This document shows positions 61,014-64,000 of a DNA stretch of 64,000 nucleotides, one piece after another. The stretch covers positions 1,550,001 to 1,614,000 of the forward strand of contig NZ_CP033465.1 of the NCBI RefSeq assembly GCF_003718715.1, in the 5' to 3' direction. The position numbers and the translations under genes were made by a program. The stretch comes from Clostridium sp. JN-1 (lineage in GTDB: Bacteria > Bacillota > Clostridia > Clostridiales > Clostridiaceae). Each line of letters starts with the position of its first letter. Positions within the stretch are counted from its first letter, which is position 1. Under the pieces are notes generated by a model. The model searched no databases and was not told where the DNA came from. It saw nothing but the letters and a program-made list of their open reading frames with translations.

Positions 61014-61784
61014 TTATTTACTACTGTCCCATTCCCGTAAAATTTCTTCACCTCTTGCAACAACCCTATCTTTTAACTCATATGAAGGCGAGTATTCAAT
61101 TGCAACTTCAGAGTCATCACAGAATATTTCCATATCATTAAGTTTTTTATAAACTGTTCCCATAGTACCAAGTTCATCCTTAAAAAATTCGCTGCCTCTT
61201 ATTCTTATAAATCTCCATCCTAATCTTTCAAGAATTGCTTGCCTATTCATATCCTCTTCAAATTTATCTTCACCATGCCACTTTTCACCATCACACTCAA
61301 TGGCAACTTTCTTATCTTTATATACTGCAACCATATCAATTCTATAGGCTCCAACTTCCCACTGAGGTATTATTTTATATCCCTTATCAATTAAATACCT
61401 CATAACTCTTTTTTCAAATTCAGACTCTGCCTTAACTACATTTAGGTTATATTCGTTATCTTTTGAATTAGGATTCTTAAAGTAATCCAAAAGCTCTTTT
61501 CTAATATCACCCATCTTCAAATCATTTTCAGAGTCTATTGAGTGTATTAACCAAATTTGGTCTTTCGCCCTACTTACTGCTACATTATATCTCTTTTTAT
61601 ATAAGTTATCAGTTCCATAACCATTTAACCTTAATGGACCATTACCGTCATTCGTATCTACCATTGATAAAAAGATTATGTCCCTTTCATCACCTTGGAA
61701 ATTTGCTGAGTTACCACATAATATTTCTCTTTTTCTGTATTCAGCAGGCTCCATTTTGGATTGAAGAAATCTATCTATAACCAT
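61014..61784 (-). pseudogene. Helicase-nuclease fragment: SF1 motifs V-VI and Vsr-like endonuclease
   Basis: The C-terminal part of a large SF1 helicase. FQGDERDIIFLSMVD and RYNVAVSRAKDQIWLIHS are motifs V and VI. They are followed by a Vsr/DUF559-like nuclease domain (ESEFEKRVMRYLIDKGYKI, YRIDMVAVYKDKKVAIECDG, RLGWRFIRIRGSEFF). The Walker A and B motifs of the helicase are absent from this and the next fragment: about 500 residues have been deleted at the junction near 61785. It has no proper start. Confidence 0.8.
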
Positions 61785-62560
61785 GCCCCTTTTATATTAC
61801 CAGGAGTTTTAGCATTACCACGTATTCTTCTTCTTAATTCAATCTCCTTTGCCCACTTAGGAGCAGTTTCTTTTAATCTATTTAACAGCTCTCTTCTTCT
61901 TTCAATAATTGGTGAAACCTCTTTAATATTTACTAAATACTCATAGAATTGGCTATATAGATTGCTATCATTATTAATTACTGCTTGTTGTAATCCTCTT
62001 ACTATTACACTACCTTGGCTGCTGGAATATTTACTAACAATATCTGCTAATTTATCCGTAGAGTCCTTATATTTATCATAATCCAATCTATAAATTTCAG
62101 ATTTAATAACAGCAGCCAGCCTCTCTCCTAATGTCCCTTTTATAAACTTCAAAGCACTAAATTTATCACTTGATAAATCTATTTTATTATCTAAATCATC
62201 TATATTTACATCACAGGATTTTATTCTTTTTATGATAGGTTCCCATTGGTCCTGATACCATCTCATATTTTCTTCGATTACATTGCAGTATTTTTTGCAG
62301 GTATTTTCAAAGTTGCCGCCCATTGTTTCTGTATCCTCTGCTCCAAGTGGAGCAATTTGTCTATTCCATCTTAGTTTCAATTTATTTTTTACTAAACTTA
62401 AGTTATAGAAACTTAATAGAGCCTTAAATTCATTTAAAGCCTTAGGAGTAGCACCATTAACTCTGCATAAATTTATGGTTGTTTTCATATCTGAATTAAA
62501 TAATAGGTTCAATCTAGTTATCTTTCCATTATGCTCAATTTTTGCGATTATATCTTCCAA
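61775..62560 (-). pseudogene. Helicase-nuclease fragment: pre-core region
   Basis: 261 codons corresponding to the region before the helicase core (ETAPKWAKEIELRRRIRG, ending NIKGAWL). It runs into a stop where the deletion joins the next fragment in another frame. It is in the same frame as the fragment at 62567 and separated from it only by a TAG codon, so these were once continuous. Confidence 0.75.
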
Positions 62561-62566
62561 TTGCCT

Positions 62567-62872
62567 CTATATATCAATTTTTTCTTTTTTGCCTATAAAC
62601 TCTGGATTATACTTTAGTATTTGCTCAGAAGTATCCATTGACATTTTGTACACATGATTTATTTCATTTACAAGGTTTACCCACTGCTGTTTTACTGCTT
62701 CTTCTTTTGCTGCTTCAATAGTTGCAAGAGTCCATTCTTTATCTAAACTTATGTAATCTAAAGCTTTATTTAAGTCACTAATTAGGTTATTTAAATCATC
62801 TATAGTATAACTACTATTTCTATTCCAATAATTGATATATTCATTTAGCTGAGCTTTTCCCGAAAAAGTGGA
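62567..62872 (-). pseudogene. Helicase-nuclease fragment: N-terminal side
   Basis: About 95 codons (QLNEYINYWNRNSSYTIDDL to IGKKEKIDI) ending in TAG at 62567-62569, probably a mutated CAG since the frame continues with RQLEDIIAKIE. The first residues (MSTFSG) read across the join to the IS element, so the true N-terminus of the helicase gene has been removed. Confidence 0.7.
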
Positions 62873-62952
62873 CACTTGAGAGTTAAGTATTCTTTTAATA
62901 TCGCATATTTACTATTCTATCTGATTCAAGAAAATTTTCTATATAAAATTAA

Positions 62953-63774
62953 TTATGATGCCATTAAAATTCTAAATTCTTTTCTAAATTGAGATGGTAC
63001 CTTATAGCCAATTGCCTGGTTCCTTCTCTGGTTGTTATAATATATTTCTATATACCAGAATATATCTCGCCTTGCCTCTTCGCGTGTTCTATATTCCTTC
63101 TGGTAAAGCAATTCACATTTTATAGTACTGAAAAATGTTTCGGCACATGCATTGTCATAACAGTTACCCTTGCGGCTCATACTGCATATTATTTTGTTCG
63201 ATTTCAAAAATTCTTGATATTCACTGCTGCAGTACTGTATTCCCCTATCTGAGTGGTGTATTAATCCTGGTTCAGGTCTGTATCTTCTTATAGCATTTTT
63301 AAGTGCAGTTATACACAATGATGTCTTCATATTATCAGCTGTAGCCCATCCTACTATTTCTTTTGTACATATATCTTTTACAGTTGAAAGGTATAACCAT
63401 CCTTCTTTTGTACTAATATAACTGATATCAGTTACCCAAACAGAATCTGGACTATTAACTTTGAAATTTTGATTCAAGAGATTTTCTGCTGCTGGAAGTT
63501 TATGATCAGAGTATGTAGTTGCTTTATATTTTCTTTTCCTTATGGAATAAAGCTTATTTTCTTTTTGTATCCTGTAAAGTCTCTGTATGCTGCAATGTGG
63601 GAACTCTTCTCTTACATCATAGAGAAGTTTATCAAGTCCGCAAATTCCATGATTTTTAAAATAACTGGCCTGTGCTGTCTTAAGTATTTTTTCATTTTCG
63701 TCTTTTATCTTGCTCTTTGACGGCTTATTCCATAAATAATATCCACTGCGTGACACATTGAATAACTGGCACAT
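62953..63774 (-). CDS. IS3-family transposase OrfB (DDE integrase core)
   Basis: A 273-residue DDE transposase. HTH_21 part (YFKNHGICGLDKLLYDV), then the rve core with Asp in DSVWVTDISYIST, Asp in HHSDRGIQY and Glu in YDNACAETFFSTIKCE. It is complete at the C-terminus. The frame is open upstream of ATG 63774 (GQPKVIYSFIKSQRDVHSVAK), as expected when OrfAB is made by -1 frameshifting from orfA. It is intact and possibly active. Confidence 0.93.
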   Translation of the reverse strand: MCQLFNVSRSGYYLWNKPSKSKIKDENEKILKTAQASYFKNHGICGLDKLLYDVREEFPHCSIQRLYRIQKENKLYSIRKRKYKATTYSDHKLPAAENLLNQNFKVNSPDSVWVTDISYISTKEGWLYLSTVKDICTKEIVGWATADNMKTSLCITALKNAIRRYRPEPGLIHHSDRGIQYCSSEYQEFLKSNKIICSMSRKGNCYDNACAETFFSTIKCELLYQKEYRTREEARRDIFWYIEIYYNNQRRNQAIGYKVPSQFRKEFRILMAS

Positions 63775-63821
63775 CTTTGCAACCGAATGAACGTCACGCT
63801 GGCTTTTTATAAAGCTATAAA

Positions 63822-64000
63822 TTACCTTCGGCTGTCCTTGGCAAAGATGGCTGCAGCTTTTTTTAATATATCAACTGATTCCTCCAGATCATCTATCTTT
63901 TTCTGCTTTTCTCTAAGTTGTCGTTCAAGTTCATCTATACTGGACTTTTCTGGATCTTCTTTTCTTTTTATATTATTTATCCAGTTCCTTAAAGTCTGAT
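63822..64000 (-). CDS. IS3-family OrfA, C-terminal part (partial)
   Basis: The last 58 codons or so of orfA: QTLRNWINNIKRKEDPEK, then a leucine-zipper-like helix (DELERQLREKQKKIDDLEES) and VDILKKAAAIFAKDSRR. The start lies beyond the window. Confidence 0.88.
   Translation of the reverse strand, partial: QTLRNWINNIKRKEDPEKSSIDELERQLREKQKKIDDLEESVDILKKAAAIFAKDSRR
63857..63866 (-). promoter_or_regulatory. Programmed -1 frameshift site of the IS
   Basis: On the minus strand TTAAAAAAAG, a run of seven A followed by G near the end of orfA. A -1 slip there joins orfA to the orfB frame (DILKKSCSHLCQGQPKV), as in other IS3 elements. Confidence 0.75.

Larger units (their letters stand above)
62873..64000 (-). 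mobile_element. IS3-family insertion sequence (partial, runs off window)
   Basis: An orfA/orfB transposase pair of the IS3 family (IS150-like) on the minus strand. The left boundary is placed near GTGGACACTTGAGAG (62870s), next to a GTCCACTTTTTCGGG-type end; the exact base is uncertain. The right end lies beyond 64000. It interrupts the helicase pseudogene. Confidence 0.8.

Noticed and set aside
62860-62885. Exact IS end and target duplication
   Set aside because: A GTCCACTTTTTCGGG-like sequence is present, but the second end lies outside the window, so the boundary cannot be proved.

Overview
The window is AT-rich DNA from a Gram-positive, spore-forming anaerobe of the genus Clostridium (cluster I type). 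The signs are clostridial rRNA with AGGAGG-type ribosome binding sites, many ATG/GTG/TTG starts, near-consensus sigma-A promoters, T-box, L-box and PyrR leader RNAs, a spore-type LysM/GH18 hydrolase and acetogen-like lactate genes. The species cannot be fixed from sequence alone; the lactate cluster resembles that of acetogens (Acetobacterium woodii lct type).

Layout. 1-3,600: an rrn operon on the minus strand (5' part of 23S, a spacer without tRNA genes, complete 16S, processing stem, promoter). 4,044-4,916: an exported or anchored glycerophosphodiester phosphodiesterase. 4,916-5,490: two long imperfect palindromes. 5,513-7,300: a lysine permease under a lysine riboswitch. 7,369-11,924: carAB behind a PyrR attenuator. 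12,021-16,458: a tandem pair of YhgE/Pip-type membrane proteins. 16,516-24,678: an alpha/beta hydrolase, a chemoreceptor, glnS, gap and gltX. 24,818-32,303: an electron-confurcating lactate dehydrogenase operon (permease, LarA-type racemase, EtfB, EtfA with a 4Fe-4S module, FAD dehydrogenase) with a GntR/FadR regulator and two matching operators. 32,334-40,796: an RNase H-like protein, a HAD phosphatase, feoAB with a Fur box, a CBS protein, argS with a T-box, and a YyaL-type protein.

40,968-49,873 is one long minus-strand operon for oxidising an unidentified CoA-linked acid. A two-subunit CoA-transferase would activate it. An acyl-CoA dehydrogenase with its own EtfAB, an enoyl-CoA hydratase, a PaaG-like isomerase, an SDR dehydrogenase and an SCP-x-type thiolase with a miniature OB-fold partner would then process it. 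A divergent LysR gene (50,261) probably controls it. This is the best candidate here for an undescribed pathway.

51,305-54,694 holds a LysR regulator with an apparent internal deletion, a divergent D-2-hydroxyacid dehydrogenase, an interrupted small gene and an NAD-type L-lactate dehydrogenase. The lactate dehydrogenase has Ser where Gln is expected in the substrate loop. 54,857-54,972 contains a candidate structured RNA with an 8-bp kissing-loop complementarity. Then follow a Thr/Ser-rich repeat membrane protein, a decayed beta-propeller gene, a YaaH-like hydrolase, and an OPT transporter overlapping a PqqD-like gene.

60,730-64,000 is a decay zone: an FtsH relic, a glycine riboswitch cut off inside its first aptamer, a helicase-nuclease gene broken by a nonsense codon and a large deletion, and an IS3-family element running off the window.
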